64,000 nucleotides of DNA from Marinilactibacillus piezotolerans (GTDB lineage: Bacteria; Bacillota; Bacilli; Lactobacillales; Carnobacteriaceae_A), in assembly GCF_900169305.1 (NCBI RefSeq), contig NZ_FWDP01000004.1, positions 372,001 to 436,000 of the forward strand, written 5' to 3'. Shown here piece by piece: positions 39,207 to 49,133 of the stretch (position 1 is the first letter of the stretch; each line of letters begins with the position of its first letter). The translations under genes and the position numbers were made by a program. The notes beneath the pieces were generated by a model. That model searched no databases, had not been told where the DNA came from, and saw only the letters and a program-made list of their open reading frames with translations.

Positions 39207-41468
39207 ATGGAAAAACAGCAAAGCAATACTTTAAGTCCTGACCAATTATGGAAGGGGTTTAAAGGAGAAGTCTGGAAAGAGAATATAAATGTTCGAAACT
39301 TTATTCAGACAAATTATGTACCGTATGACGGTGACGATACTTTTTTAGAGTCTGCAACTGAAAGAACACTGGAACTATGGGAACAAGTAATGGATCTGAA
39401 TAAGCAGGAATTTGATGCCGGCGGAATTTTAGATATGGATACAGAAGTCGTCTCAACGATTACTTCGCACGGACCTGGTTATTTGACAAAGGAAAAGGAG
39501 CAAGTTGTCGGTTTCCAGACTGATAAACCGTTTAAGCGTTCACTGCAGCCTTTTGGTGGGATCAGAATGATGGAACAAGCTGCTGAATCATATGGGTTTG
39601 AAATTGATCCTATGTTATCACACATCTTCCGTGACTGGAGAAAGACTCATAATCAAGGTGTATTTGATGCATATACTCCTGAAATAAGGAACGCAAGAAG
39701 AACTGGTGTCATAACCGGGTTGCCAGATGCATACGGACGCGGCAGAATTATTGGTGATTATAGAAGAGTTGCGTTATATGGTGTAGACCGTTTAATCAAA
39801 GAAAAAGAAGCGGATAAACTGAACTGCGGAAACGGTATGATGAGTGAGAAAGTCATCCGTCAGCGAGAAGAACTAAGTGATCAGTTGAGAGCGCTGGTTG
39901 AGTTAAAAGAATTAGGAAATATTTATGGTTTTGATCTTTCCAGACCCGCACAAAACGCTCAAGAAGCTTTCCAATGGCTCTATTTAGGGTATCTTGCAGC
40001 AATTAAAGAACAAAATGGTGCGGCGATGTCTTTAGGGAGAACTTCTACTTTCTTAGATATTTACATTGAACGCGATTTAGATAACGGTATATTGACTGAA
40101 AAAACTGCTCAAGAGTTAGTCGATCATTTTGTCATGAAACTGCGATTAGTCAAGTTTGCACGAACACCGGAATATAATGAATTGTTCTCAGGCGATCCTA
40201 CTTGGGTTACGGAGTCTATTGGTGGTGTAGGTATTGATGGTCGCCATATGATTACAAAGAACAGTTATCGTTTCTTGCATACATTGACCAACCTAGGACC
40301 AGCGCCGGAACCGAATCTGACTGTGCTGTGGTCTGCTAAATTGCCGACTTCTTTTAAAGAATATTGTGCAAAAGTTTCAATTGAAAGCAGTGCTGTTCAA
40401 TACGAAAATGATGATATTATGCGTGAAGAATGGGGCGACGATTATGGTATTGCTTGCTGTGTTTCTGCAATGCCGATTGGTAAACAGATGCAATTTTTTG
40501 GAGCTCGCGCCAACTTAGCGAAAGCATTGCTGTATGCAATCAACGGAGGCGTAGATGAAAAGACGAAAACGCAAGTTGGACCTAAATATCAGCCGATTAC
40601 TACGGACTATTTAGAGTATAGCGAAGTACTGGAAAAATACGACGACATGCTTGAGTGGTTATCTGGTATGTATATCAACACGTTGAATATTATTCATTAC
40701 ATGCATGACAAATACAGTTATGAAAGAATCGAAATGGCTCTGCATGATACAGCGGTAGCTAGAACTATGGCTACAGGAATCGCAGGATTTTCTGTTGCAG
40801 TCGACTCTCTTTCTGCCATTAAGCATGCAAAAGTCAAAACGATCCGAGACGAAAACGGACTGGTTATTGATTACGAGATTGAAGGAGATTATCCGAAATA
40901 TGGAAATAACGATGATCGTGCAGATCAGATTGCCATTGATCTGTTGAAAACCTTTATGACTAAAGTGAAAAAACATCCGACTTATAGAGATGCTCAGCAT
41001 ACAACTTCTATCCTGACGATTACATCAAATGTGGTTTACGGTAAAAAAACAGGTAATACACCTGATGGAAGAAGAGCCGGTGTGCCATTTGCTCCGGGAG
41101 CTAACCCATTACATGGGCGTGATACCAATGGTGCATTGGCGAGTTTGAATTCAGTTGCGAAGCTTCCTTACACTCAATCGCTTGACGGAATCTCAAATAC
41201 TTTCTCTATTGTGCCAAAAGCATTAGGAAAAGAAGCATTAACACAGAGACGTAATTTAGCCACTATGTTGGATGGATACGTGAAAAAGGGTGGACATCAT
41301 TTGAATGTTAATGCCTTAAATCGTAAGACACTGGAAGATGCAATGGCTCATCCGGAAGAATATCCTCAATTGACTATCCGCGTTTCAGGTTATGCAGTAA
41401 ACTTTGTTAAGTTGACAAAAGAACAACAGATGGATGTTTTAAGCAGAACATTCCATGAAACAATGTAA
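39207..41468 (+). CDS. pflB: Pyruvate formate-lyase (formate acetyltransferase)
   Basis: Glycyl-radical enzyme splitting pyruvate plus CoA into acetyl-CoA and formate under anaerobiosis. Active-site Cys417-Cys418 are in [10 protein letters not shown], and the radical glycine (about Gly728) is in [10 protein letters not shown]. 753 residues. The ATG 8 nt after AAAGGAG is used; an upstream frame extension is not part of the protein. Its activase pflA follows 35 nt later. Confidence 0.98.
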   Translation: MEKQQSNTLSPDQLWKGFKGEVWKENINVRNFIQTNYVPYDGDDTFLESATERTLELWEQVMDLNKQEFDAGGILDMDTEVVSTITSHGPGYLTKEKEQVVGFQTDKPFKRSLQPFGGIRMMEQAAESYGFEIDPMLSHIFRDWRKTHNQGVFDAYTPEIRNARRTGVITGLPDAYGRGRIIGDYRRVALYGVDRLIKEKEADKLNCGNGMMSEKVIRQREELSDQLRALVELKELGNIYGFDLSRPAQNAQEAFQWLYLGYLAAIKEQNGAAMSLGRTSTFLDIYIERDLDNGILTEKTAQELVDHFVMKLRLVKFARTPEYNELFSGDPTWVTESIGGVGIDGRHMITKNSYRFLHTLTNLGPAPEPNLTVLWSAKLPTSFKEYCAKVSIESSAVQYENDDIMREEWGDDYGIACCVSAMPIGKQMQFFGARANLAKALLYAINGGVDEKTKTQVGPKYQPITTDYLEYSEVLEKYDDMLEWLSGMYINTLNIIHYMHDKYSYERIEMALHDTAVARTMATGIAGFSVAVDSLSAIKHAKVKTIRDENGLVIDYEIEGDYPKYGNNDDRADQIAIDLLKTFMTKVKKHPTYRDAQHTTSILTITSNVVYGKKTGNTPDGRRAGVPFAPGANPLHGRDTNGALASLNSVAKLPYTQSLDGISNTFSIVPKALGKEALTQRRNLATMLDGYVKKGGHHLNVNALNRKTLEDAMAHPEEYPQLTIRVSGYAVNFVKLTKEQQMDVLSRTFHETM

Positions 41469-41503
41469 TAAATCGATCAACTAGATCAATAGGAGGAATT
41501 AAG

Positions 41504-42256
41504 ATGGCAGAGCCAGCAGTTGGGTATGTACATTCTACAGAAAGTTTCGGATCAGTAGATGGACCGGGCATAAGATTCGTGATATTTATGCAAGGGTGTC
41601 GCATGCGCTGTGAATTCTGCCATAATCCTGATACATGGAATATGGGCGGCGGTACACCATATACTGCAGAAGAAATGATGAAAAAGGCGCTGGACTATAG
41701 AGAGTACTGGGGAAGCAATGGAGGGATTACGGTTAGTGGTGGAGAACCTCTTCTCCATATTGACTTTCTGATAGAGTTCTTTAAACTGGCTAAGCAAGAA
41801 GGAATTCATGTCTCGCTAGATACTTGCGGTCAGCCGTTCACCTATGATGATCCATTTTTTAGTCGATTTGAAGAATTGATGAAATATACTGATTTGGTAT
41901 TGATGGATGTAAAGCACATTGATAATGACATCCACAAAAAATATACGATGCATTCTAATGAGAGTATTTTGAATATGGCGCGATACCTCTCTACTAAAGG
42001 GATTCCGATGTGGCTGAGACATGTACTGGTACCTGAGCGTTCGGATTATGATGAATATCTGATTCAGTTAAATGAATTTATAGAGCAGCTGGAAAGCGTA
42101 GAAAAAGTTGAAGTGCTGCCTTATCACAGACTAGGGGTGTACAAGTACAAAGAGCTGAACATTCCTTACAAGCTAGAAGATATTGATCCGCCGACTGCTG
42201 AAAGAGTCGCAAATGCAAATCGGCTTCTTCAAACTCATAAATATCAGGTAAATTAA
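41504..42256 (+). CDS. pflA: Pyruvate formate-lyase activating enzyme
   Basis: Radical SAM enzyme that installs the glycyl radical on PflB. The Fe4S4 motif Cys-x3-Cys-x2-Cys is GCRMRCEFCHNPD, followed by GGITVSGGEPLLH and VLMDVKHID. 250 residues. Starts after AGGAGG; operon with pflB. Confidence 0.97.
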   Translation: MAEPAVGYVHSTESFGSVDGPGIRFVIFMQGCRMRCEFCHNPDTWNMGGGTPYTAEEMMKKALDYREYWGSNGGITVSGGEPLLHIDFLIEFFKLAKQEGIHVSLDTCGQPFTYDDPFFSRFEELMKYTDLVLMDVKHIDNDIHKKYTMHSNESILNMARYLSTKGIPMWLRHVLVPERSDYDEYLIQLNEFIEQLESVEKVEVLPYHRLGVYKYKELNIPYKLEDIDPPTAERVANANRLLQTHKYQVN

Positions 42257-42259
42257 ATT

Positions 42260-42303
42260 AAAAAGAGGAGTGAAAAGTTCAAGCTTTTGCTCCTCTTTTT
42301 AAT
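42260..42303 (+). terminator. Terminator of pflBA
   Basis: AAAAGAGGAG and AAAAG pair with CTTTT and CTCCTCTTTT, then T-rich sequence. Confidence 0.88.
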
Positions 42304-42374
42304 TTGATTGAATTTTATTGGGAATTGATATATCCTAAAATTAATAAGATAAAAGTTAAAGGAGCTATTTTATA

Positions 42375-43304
42375 ATGAGTAAGATTTTAGTTTTTGGACA
42401 TAAAAGTCCCGACACAGATGCAGTGACCTCAGCAATCAGTTTCAGTCATTTGCAAAAACAGTTGGGAAATGATACTGAAGCAGTTGCTTTAGGTGAAATT
42501 GGTGAAGAAACAGCATTTGCACTTAATTACTTCAACATTGATAAACCGAGAGTGGTTAGCACGGTTGCTAATGAGGTCAAACAAGTTATGCTGGTTGATC
42601 ATAACGAAGCTCAGCAAAGTGCAGATGACATTGAAAAAGTAGAAGTGTTGTCTGTTGTAGACCATCACCGTATCGCTAACTTTCAAACAGCCAATCCTTT
42701 ATACTACCGAGCAGAACCAGTTGGCTGTACAAATACGATCATCTTGAAAATGTTTAAAGAACAGCAAATAGAAGTTCCTAAAGAGATTGCTGGTATCATG
42801 CTGTCTGCTATTATATCAGATACGTTATTGCTGAAATCACCAACTTGTACAGAAGAAGATGTAGCAGCAGCTGAAGAATTAGCTAAAACAGCTGGAGTAG
42901 ACTTAAACGATTATGGAATTGAATTGTTGAAAGCCGGAACAAAAACGAGTGAGAAATCTGCTGAGACTCTACTTGAAGCGGATGCCAAAACCTTCCCAAT
43001 GGGTGAACAGACGGTAAGGATTGGACAAGTCAATGTAGTCGATGTAGATGAAATGCTTGAAAGAAAATCAGAATTGCTTGAAGCTATGAAAACACAAAGT
43101 GAGCTGCAGGGGTATGATCTGTTTATCCTGCTGATTACAAACGTTTTAGAAAATGACTCTACGGCTGTTGTTTATGGTAAATATTTTGAAATAGTCAGTG
43201 AAGCACTAAAAAGCTCAATCGATGACAATGTAATGTTCTTAGAAGGCGTGGTTTCTCGTAAGAAACAAGTGGTACCTCAATTAACGTTGGCATTTGAAGA
43301 TTAA
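42375..43304 (+). CDS. ppaC: Manganese-dependent inorganic pyrophosphatase (family II)
   Basis: Hydrolyses pyrophosphate. DHH motifs: FGHKSPDTDAVTSA (metal-binding His/Asp), MLVDHNE, VVDHHRI (DHH), and C-terminal substrate residues in EGVVSRKKQVVPQL (Ser-Arg-Lys-Lys). 309 residues, normal. Monocistronic. Confidence 0.97.
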   Translation: MSKILVFGHKSPDTDAVTSAISFSHLQKQLGNDTEAVALGEIGEETAFALNYFNIDKPRVVSTVANEVKQVMLVDHNEAQQSADDIEKVEVLSVVDHHRIANFQTANPLYYRAEPVGCTNTIILKMFKEQQIEVPKEIAGIMLSAIISDTLLLKSPTCTEEDVAAAEELAKTAGVDLNDYGIELLKAGTKTSEKSAETLLEADAKTFPMGEQTVRIGQVNVVDVDEMLERKSELLEAMKTQSELQGYDLFILLITNVLENDSTAVVYGKYFEIVSEALKSSIDDNVMFLEGVVSRKKQVVPQLTLAFED

Positions 43305-43316
43305 TCTTTCACTCTT

Positions 43317-43344
43317 AAGCAGCGGCAGGAGCCGCTGCTTTTTT
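43317..43344 (+). terminator. Terminator after ppaC
   Basis: AAGCAGCGGC / GCCGCTGCTT with an AGGA loop, followed by TTTT. Confidence 0.92.
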
Positions 43345-43422
43345 AATACACTTGTTCAATGGTTATTTAAAGAATAGGTAATCTAGTGTTAAAATTCACA
43401 ATTACAAACAAATGAACTTTAT

Positions 43423-43465
43423 GATCAAAAAAGAGCCACTTTAGATAAATGGCTCTTTTTTGATC
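43423..43465 (-). terminator. Terminator of the dap operon
   Basis: 16-bp perfect stem GATCAAAAAAGAGCCA / TGGCTCTTTTTTGATC immediately after the alr stop codon (minus strand). Confidence 0.9.
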
Positions 43466-44527
43466 TTATTCTAAAGGGATGATTTGAATATCGAACGTCT
43501 GATGATTCAAACCGGCCATCTGTTCTGAGAAGGCGCCTACTCCTTTTGCAGCAAAGTCATCTAGACGCAAATAATCATTATATAGATAGACTTTGTCTCC
43601 TGTTTTAACACCATCATCTACTTCTATCAGCAGATGACTCATCATCATAACTGCGATTGGATAGAAATGCCCATTGATCATCACCTCATGTTTAGCACGA
43701 CTTCTTAGTATGCCGTTGCCATATCCAATATCACATATGGCTAAGGTAGTATCTTTTTTTGCGACAAAAGCTGCAGAGTATCCAGCACTTTGGCCCTTAG
43801 AGATTTGAATAATATCTTTCACCGTTGCGCTGACTTTAATAGTTTGCTTTGCGCAGCCCGTATCAAGTCCCTCGATATATGGGCGTGTACCATAAGCAAA
43901 GACTCCGGCACGAAGGTGAGTATGCTGATCCAGTAATCCGTCTCTTATATAAGAAGCACTGTTTTGAGCATGGATGTACGTTAAATTTTCAACATAAGAG
44001 GATAACGAGTCAAGTATTTGAACCCAGTTTGCTTTTTCCTGGTCATATCTCAGATCTGACAGCTCATCTGCAAAGGCGAAATGCGTCCAGATACCAGTAA
44101 CAGTCATATGATTGTCATCCAATACTGTTATCATTTCAGAAGCCTTCTCGAATCCGAATCGGTTCAGCAAATTCTTGAAGACTAATTGGATCTGAATGCC
44201 TTCAAGCTCATTTCGATATTGAGTGTAAAAAGACAGGTTCGGTACAGTCAGCGTAATATTATGTTGTCGAATCAGATCGAATTCTGTAGAAGGGTCCAGC
44301 AGCAGAATCATGATTTGATTGCTTTTCTTACGTAACTCAATGGCTTCTTTCAGATTCGTTGTCGCAAAGCCGCGGACACCTGCTGCATAGAAAGCATCAA
44401 ATGCCAGATCCATGCCAAAATTATAAGCATCGTTTTTTACAACAACAATCAGCTTATCTTTATCTTGTATAGACTTTGCTTGTTCATACAGTCTTTTTTG
44501 ATTTAAAGTCAGCACAGCTGTCATCAT
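43466..44527 (-). CDS. Alanine racemase-family protein of the dap operon (Alr2-like)
   Basis: PLP fold-type III racemase, 353 residues. PLP lysine in VVVKNDAYNFG, second catalytic Tyr in SAGYSAAF, PLP-contact Arg after DIGYGNGILR. The order dapA-dapB-dapD-dapL-alr is that of the Staphylococcus dap operon, where this gene is alr2. Racemisation of alanine is likely, but the divergent Lys-site sequence leaves room for another substrate. The start ATG overlaps the dapL stop (TAATG), so translation is coupled. Confidence 0.85.
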   Translation of the reverse strand: MMTAVLTLNQKRLYEQAKSIQDKDKLIVVVKNDAYNFGMDLAFDAFYAAGVRGFATTNLKEAIELRKKSNQIMILLLDPSTEFDLIRQHNITLTVPNLSFYTQYRNELEGIQIQLVFKNLLNRFGFEKASEMITVLDDNHMTVTGIWTHFAFADELSDLRYDQEKANWVQILDSLSSYVENLTYIHAQNSASYIRDGLLDQHTHLRAGVFAYGTRPYIEGLDTGCAKQTIKVSATVKDIIQISKGQSAGYSAAFVAKKDTTLAICDIGYGNGILRSRAKHEVMINGHFYPIAVMMMSHLLIEVDDGVKTGDKVYLYNDYLRLDDFAAKGVGAFSEQMAGLNHQTFDIQIIPLE

Positions 44528-45675
44528 TATTCTCCTATTTGGTTTAAAATTTCCTGATAATATCGTACTCCATTGAGTAGGATAGATTCATCAAAGTTGA
44601 ATGTTGAAGTATGCAGACCGCTAGTATAACCTTTTTCTTCATTGCGGATCCCTAAAAATGCAAAGTGAGTAGGGACAACTTGAGCATAAAAGGAGAAATC
44701 CTCTCCATAAAGATAAGGTTTCGTTTTCCAGATAATATCTAATCCGGCAGCTGTTGCGCTATTTTCTACTAGAGGCAGCAGAGATTCTGGATTGATAACC
44801 GGAGGATATCCTTCAGCGACAGTTAAGGTAGAAGTTGTTCCATAAATCTGATCGCTGCTGGTTAGAATCGTTTCGATTTTTTGTAGGATCGTTTTTAAAT
44901 CTGCTGGGTCATAGGTACGAATGGTTCCTTCAAGATAACCATTGCTGGCTACTGTATTGATTGCTTCGCCGGCTGACATTTTACCGATATGCAATACATT
45001 CTGATTTAATCCAGATAAAGCATACTGCTGGATTTGAGCAATCTGGTTTACAGTATGAGAAAGTGCCCCCAACGCATTTGCACCGGTTTCTTTTTCAGCG
45101 ACATGTGCCGAACGGCCTTTTATTGCAATCCGGTATTCTGTTGCGCTGGCCATCAAAGGACCTTCTTTAGTCAAAATCGCCCCTTCTTTAGTATCAGGAC
45201 CTAAATGAAGTGCAAAAATGGCTTCCAAATCATAATCCTCAAAAGGAAAAGCTTTGATTAATGCATTGGCTCCGGCATTGGATTCCTCTGAAGGTTGGAA
45301 AATCAGCAGGACATTATGTTTTAACTGCTGCTGATCTTGCTGGTTTTTACACCACTCTGCGAAGGTCAACAGCATTGAAGTATGTCCGTCATGACCACAG
45401 GCATGCATGGCACCTGAGTGACCCGAAAGAAAGGGGACATCTGTTTCTTCGTCGACCGGCAAAGCATCAATATCAGCTCTGAACCCAATCGTTTTGCTGG
45501 AATTTCCTTCTAGATAAACGACCGTAGCTGTCTCTAAAGGGGATAGGTAAGAGAGTCCCAGTTTAGTCAGTTCAGAGCGTATATATTCTGTTGTTTTGAA
45601 TTCTTGAAAGGATAACTCCGGAATCTGATGCAGTGCTCTTCTATGAGCCGTTAAGACTTCTGTGTAGTGAGACAT
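44527..45675 (-). CDS. dapL: N-acetyldiaminopimelate deacetylase (M20 family)
   Basis: Hydrolyses N-acetyl-LL-diaminopimelate in the acetylase branch of lysine/DAP synthesis. Metal-binding motifs ADIDALPVDE, MHACGHDGHTSM and QPSEESNAGA; lid domain about 175-290. 382 residues. The ATG 7 nt after AAAGGAG is chosen; the preceding open frame lacks a site. Context (dapD acetyltransferase upstream) distinguishes it from related hippurate/amino-acid hydrolases. Confidence 0.9.
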   Translation of the reverse strand: MSHYTEVLTAHRRALHQIPELSFQEFKTTEYIRSELTKLGLSYLSPLETATVVYLEGNSSKTIGFRADIDALPVDEETDVPFLSGHSGAMHACGHDGHTSMLLTFAEWCKNQQDQQQLKHNVLLIFQPSEESNAGANALIKAFPFEDYDLEAIFALHLGPDTKEGAILTKEGPLMASATEYRIAIKGRSAHVAEKETGANALGALSHTVNQIAQIQQYALSGLNQNVLHIGKMSAGEAINTVASNGYLEGTIRTYDPADLKTILQKIETILTSSDQIYGTTSTLTVAEGYPPVINPESLLPLVENSATAAGLDIIWKTKPYLYGEDFSFYAQVVPTHFAFLGIRNEEKGYTSGLHTSTFNFDESILLNGVRYYQEILNQIGE

Positions 45676-45706
45676 ATAAAAACTCCTTTTAGTAAATAAG
45701 GATAAG

Positions 45707-45741
45707 AACAAAGCGAAACTCTAAAAGAATTCCGCTTTGTT
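45707..45741 (-). terminator. Hairpin inside the dap operon, between dapD and dapL
   Basis: On the minus strand AACAAAGCG pairs with CGCTTTGTT, extended by GGATAA/TTATCC, then a short T-containing tail next to the dapL ribosome site. Likely a partial terminator or processing site lowering dapL-alr expression. Confidence 0.55.
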
Positions 45742-45773
45742 TTATCCTGTTCTATAGCTAATTAATCACTTGG

Positions 45774-46487
45774 TTAATCAAGGTTTCTTAATGCAGAGAC
45801 GATATCAACTTTTCCAGCCGCAACATCACTGGTCTTTTTAATGACACGCGCAGGGACACCGGCTACCACTGTCCCAGCAGGAACATCTTCAGTAACGATA
45901 GCTCCAGCTGCGACGACTGCACCTTTTCCAACCTTAACCCCTTCTAGAACGACTGCATTGGCTCCAATCAAAACATCATCTTCTACGATGACAGGTTTTG
46001 CACTAGCTGGTTCAATGACTCCAGAAAGGACAGCACCGGCACCCACATGGACGTTTTTCCCAGTCGTCGCACGGCCTCCTAAAATAGCGCCCATATCGAT
46101 CATCGTACCTTCACCGACAACTGCGCCGATATTGATGACTGCGCCCATCATAATGACCGCGTTATCACCGATGACGGCATGCTCGCGAATAAAGGAACCG
46201 GGCTCGATTCGGGCATTGATTTCTGTTGCATCTAAAAGGGGAATGGCAGAGTTTCTGCGGTCCTGCTCTAAGACATGGTCAATCAAATCTTCTTTATGGT
46301 CTAAAAAGAAAGCTTTCCATTCTTTTAGATCTGTAAATATCGTATAACTGTTTTGACCGCCGAAGACTTTAAAGGAATTGGGAAATTCAGATTGCTTTAA
46401 AGTTGTATTGACATAGATTTTCACTGGGGTCGTTTTAGTTGAATCACTAATATATTGGATAATGTCTTCTGCTGAGAATTCTTTCAT
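45774..46487 (-). CDS. dapD: Tetrahydrodipicolinate N-acetyltransferase (DapD/DapH)
   Basis: Acetyl-CoA-dependent first step of the acetylase DAP branch. N-terminal alpha domain (1-85), then a left-handed beta-helix of hexapeptide repeats (about 88-215: [40 protein letters not shown]) and a short C-terminal tail. 237 residues. The start follows dapB by 3 nt with AGGAGCG. Confidence 0.95.
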   Translation of the reverse strand: MKEFSAEDIIQYISDSTKTTPVKIYVNTTLKQSEFPNSFKVFGGQNSYTIFTDLKEWKAFFLDHKEDLIDHVLEQDRRNSAIPLLDATEINARIEPGSFIREHAVIGDNAVIMMGAVINIGAVVGEGTMIDMGAILGGRATTGKNVHVGAGAVLSGVIEPASAKPVIVEDDVLIGANAVVLEGVKVGKGAVVAAGAIVTEDVPAGTVVAGVPARVIKKTSDVAAGKVDIVSALRNLD

Positions 46488-46490
46488 TAT

Positions 46491-47225
46491 TTACGCTCCT
46501 AAGTTGTGATAAGTATAGTATCCATTTGGCTTGCTGATTAAAGTATCGGCGACTGTCAAAGCGCCGCTTGCAAAAATGTCTTTTGACTGTGCTGAATGTT
46601 TAATTGACATGACTTCATCATGCCCGGCATAAATCACTTCATGTTCGCCGACAATGGTCCCGCCGCGAATAGAAGAGATTCCAATTTCTTTAGGGTCTCG
46701 TTTTTCAGATTGCTCATGACGGTCATAGACCGGTTTGGCATCCAGATGGCCGCTCTCGACAATTGCATCATATAATTTCACTAAAGTACCGCTTGGAGCA
46801 TCCACTTTCTGATTATGATGCTTTTCAATCATCTCAATGTCAAATTGCTTAAGCATCGGCGTCGCATGCTTGATGATTTCTGTTAGTATGTGTACGCCGT
46901 AGCTCATATTAGCACTAAAGAAAACGGGCTGTGTTTCAGCTTTTTGCTGCATCAATTGCTCTAATGTTTCTTTTTCCCCGGTCGTTGCGATGACTAAAGG
47001 AGCCATTATAGAAGATTGTAACAGCTGTTTTGTCAACACAGGATGTGAGAAGTCAATGACAACATCTGCATCAGGCAATTCTGCACTAAAGTCATTAAAT
47101 ACTGGATAATCCGCTTTAATGCTTTCTTCTGGTGTGATCACTCCCGCAATGGTATGTCCTTGTTGTTCCGCTAATGCTGCAACCCTTTGGTTCATAGCGC
47201 CGTAACCGACTAATAATAATTTCAT
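46491..47225 (-). CDS. dapB: 4-hydroxy-tetrahydrodipicolinate reductase
   Basis: NAD(P)H-dependent DAP enzyme. Nucleotide-binding start [18 protein letters not shown] is of the short G-x-G-x-M type seen in Gram-positive cocci; catalytic region [14 protein letters not shown]. 244 residues, slightly shorter than E. coli DapB. Immediately follows dapA. Confidence 0.95.
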   Translation of the reverse strand: MKLLLVGYGAMNQRVAALAEQQGHTIAGVITPEESIKADYPVFNDFSAELPDADVVIDFSHPVLTKQLLQSSIMAPLVIATTGEKETLEQLMQQKAETQPVFFSANMSYGVHILTEIIKHATPMLKQFDIEMIEKHHNQKVDAPSGTLVKLYDAIVESGHLDAKPVYDRHEQSEKRDPKEIGISSIRGGTIVGEHEVIYAGHDEVMSIKHSAQSKDIFASGALTVADTLISKPNGYYTYHNLGA

Positions 47226-48110
47226 CTAAACACCTGCTTCCGTTAAGTGGCGGTAGGTTTCGATAATGTTCGCTTGATCGATTTCTTCTAATGTGACAAG
47301 CGGCAGTCTGACTTCATATTCCCCAAAGCCTAAAAAAGCAGTCAATACTTTTATGGGAATAGGATTCACGTCAATATTCATCGCTTCCAGCAAGGGCTGA
47401 ATTTCTTGATACAGCAAGTTTGCGCGGCCGATATCTTTCTGTACGGATTCAAACATCTCTTGGTATTCATTAGGAAGGACATTTGCTGCTACTGAAATCA
47501 GACCTTTTCCACCTTGAGCAAAGAAAGGGAGAGCTAAGTCATCATTTCCCCCGTAAAAAGCAAAAGAATCATTGACCACAGCTTGTAGTCTGCTGAGATG
47601 AGTCAAATCGCCCGTTGCATCTTTTAACCCGATAATATTCGGATGATCAGCTAATACTCTTAATGTTTCAGCTTCAATCTTCATACCGGTCCGCGCTGGC
47701 ACATCATACAGGATGATAGGAATATTTACGGCATCCGCAATAGCAGTAAAATGAGCCAGTAAACCGCGCTGACTTGTTTTATTGTAGTAGGGAGTAATGA
47801 CCAGCAGGCCGTCCACTCCTAAAGCTTCTGCTTCTTTTGAAGCTTCGATACTCGTTTTAGTATTGTTTGAGCCAGTTCCTGCAATCACAGGAATCTGTCC
47901 ATCAGAAACCTCAAGCGATACTTTGATGAGTTCAGCTTTTTCTTCTTTTGTCAGAGTAGAGCCTTCGCCGGTAGTGCCGTTTACAATAAAACTTTGAATT
48001 TGGTTTTCCTTCAAGTAACTTAAATGTTTACGGAAATTGTCGTAATCGACTTCTCCATCCGCAAAAGGAGTGGTAACCGCAGCTCCAATACCTGTAAATA
48101 ATGGTTCCAT
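47226..48110 (-). CDS. dapA: 4-hydroxy-tetrahydrodipicolinate synthase
   Basis: Aldolase condensing pyruvate with aspartate semialdehyde. Thr pair in NGTTGEGSTLTKEE, Tyr in VITPYYNKTSQRG, YDVPARTGM, and Schiff-base Lys in IIGLKDATGDL. 294 residues. Start ATG is 2 nt from the asd stop with GGAGAAATA before it. Confidence 0.97.
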   Translation of the reverse strand: MEPLFTGIGAAVTTPFADGEVDYDNFRKHLSYLKENQIQSFIVNGTTGEGSTLTKEEKAELIKVSLEVSDGQIPVIAGTGSNNTKTSIEASKEAEALGVDGLLVITPYYNKTSQRGLLAHFTAIADAVNIPIILYDVPARTGMKIEAETLRVLADHPNIIGLKDATGDLTHLSRLQAVVNDSFAFYGGNDDLALPFFAQGGKGLISVAANVLPNEYQEMFESVQKDIGRANLLYQEIQPLLEAMNIDVNPIPIKVLTAFLGFGEYEVRLPLVTLEEIDQANIIETYRHLTEAGV

Positions 48111-48112
48111 CG

Positions 48113-49099
48113 TTATTTCTCCTTCCTGTTTATCAATAATTCTAAAATCTGTACAGCATTCAAGGCAGCGCCTTTCAATATATTATCGCTGACTGTCCAT
48201 AGGTGATACGTATTTGGCAAGCTGTCATCTTTACGTATTCTCCCAACAAAGATGCCTTCTTTTCCAAAAGCGTTGACTGGCATCGGATAAAGATTCTGTT
48301 TAGGATCATCTTCTAAAATAACATGCGGATTCTGTTCAAATAGGTCCTGTATTTCTTGAACACTGGTTTCTTTGTCCAGCGTAACATTTATAGCAACTGC
48401 ATGCGCGCTGGAAACCGGAACTCTGACACAAGTGGCGGTAACGGGCAAGTCAGGTAAATTCAATATTTTCCTTGTTTCCTGAATCATTTTAACTTCTTCT
48501 TTGGTATATCCATCTTCCTGGAAGACATCTATATGCGGTAAGACATTATTGTAAATTGGATGCGGGTAATTGACCGGTTCTTCACCGCGTTCGCCGCGTT
48601 TCAAATCTTCGATCCCTTTTTGACCAGAACCGGAAACTGACTGATAAGTCGTATACGCCACACGTTTCAACCCAAATGCTTCTGATAAGATGTTAAGCGG
48701 TCCAACAGATTGGATGGTCGAGCAGTTCGGGTTTGCAATAATGCCGCGTGACAGGGAAGGGGGATTAACTTCCGGTACGACAAGTGAAATCTCCGGATCC
48801 ATTCTCCAGGCACTGGAATTATCAATGACAACTGCACCATGTTGTTCAAACAGTGGAGAGAAGTGATGACTGGTGCCGCCGCCAGCTGACATGAGTACAT
48901 AATCAAAAGGTCCCGCCGTTTTTTCTTCAGTCAATTCTTCGACAATAAAAGGGTCATCTCTAAAAAGAACTTCTTTTCCAGCCGAACGTGCTGAAGAGAA
49001 AAGTGTCAGCTGTTTAATGGGAATTTGTTTTTCCGCCAGCAGTTTTAACATTGTGTTGCCGACTAAGCCGGTTGCGCCGACTACTGCTATATTATACAT
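48113..49099 (-). CDS. asd: Aspartate-semialdehyde dehydrogenase
   Basis: Makes aspartate semialdehyde for DAP, threonine and methionine. NADP site VVGATGLVGNTML, catalytic Cys in IIANPNCSTIQ, GSGQKGI region and His in RVPVSSAHAVAI. 328 residues from the ATG 7 nt after AAAGGA; the frame continues 51 codons upstream into lysC but that part is not ASD. Confidence 0.96.
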   Translation of the reverse strand: MYNIAVVGATGLVGNTMLKLLAEKQIPIKQLTLFSSARSAGKEVLFRDDPFIVEELTEEKTAGPFDYVLMSAGGGTSHHFSPLFEQHGAVVIDNSSAWRMDPEISLVVPEVNPPSLSRGIIANPNCSTIQSVGPLNILSEAFGLKRVAYTTYQSVSGSGQKGIEDLKRGERGEEPVNYPHPIYNNVLPHIDVFQEDGYTKEEVKMIQETRKILNLPDLPVTATCVRVPVSSAHAVAINVTLDKETSVQEIQDLFEQNPHVILEDDPKQNLYPMPVNAFGKEGIFVGRIRKDDSLPNTYHLWTVSDNILKGAALNAVQILELLINRKEK

Positions 49100-49133
49100 A
49101 AAATATTCCTTTCTGATTTGAAAAGATCTTGGA

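Noticed and set aside
45841..46347. 168-codon plus-strand frame opposite dapD
   Set aside because: Ala/Pro/Thr-rich shadow of the hexapeptide repeats of dapD; no start signals.
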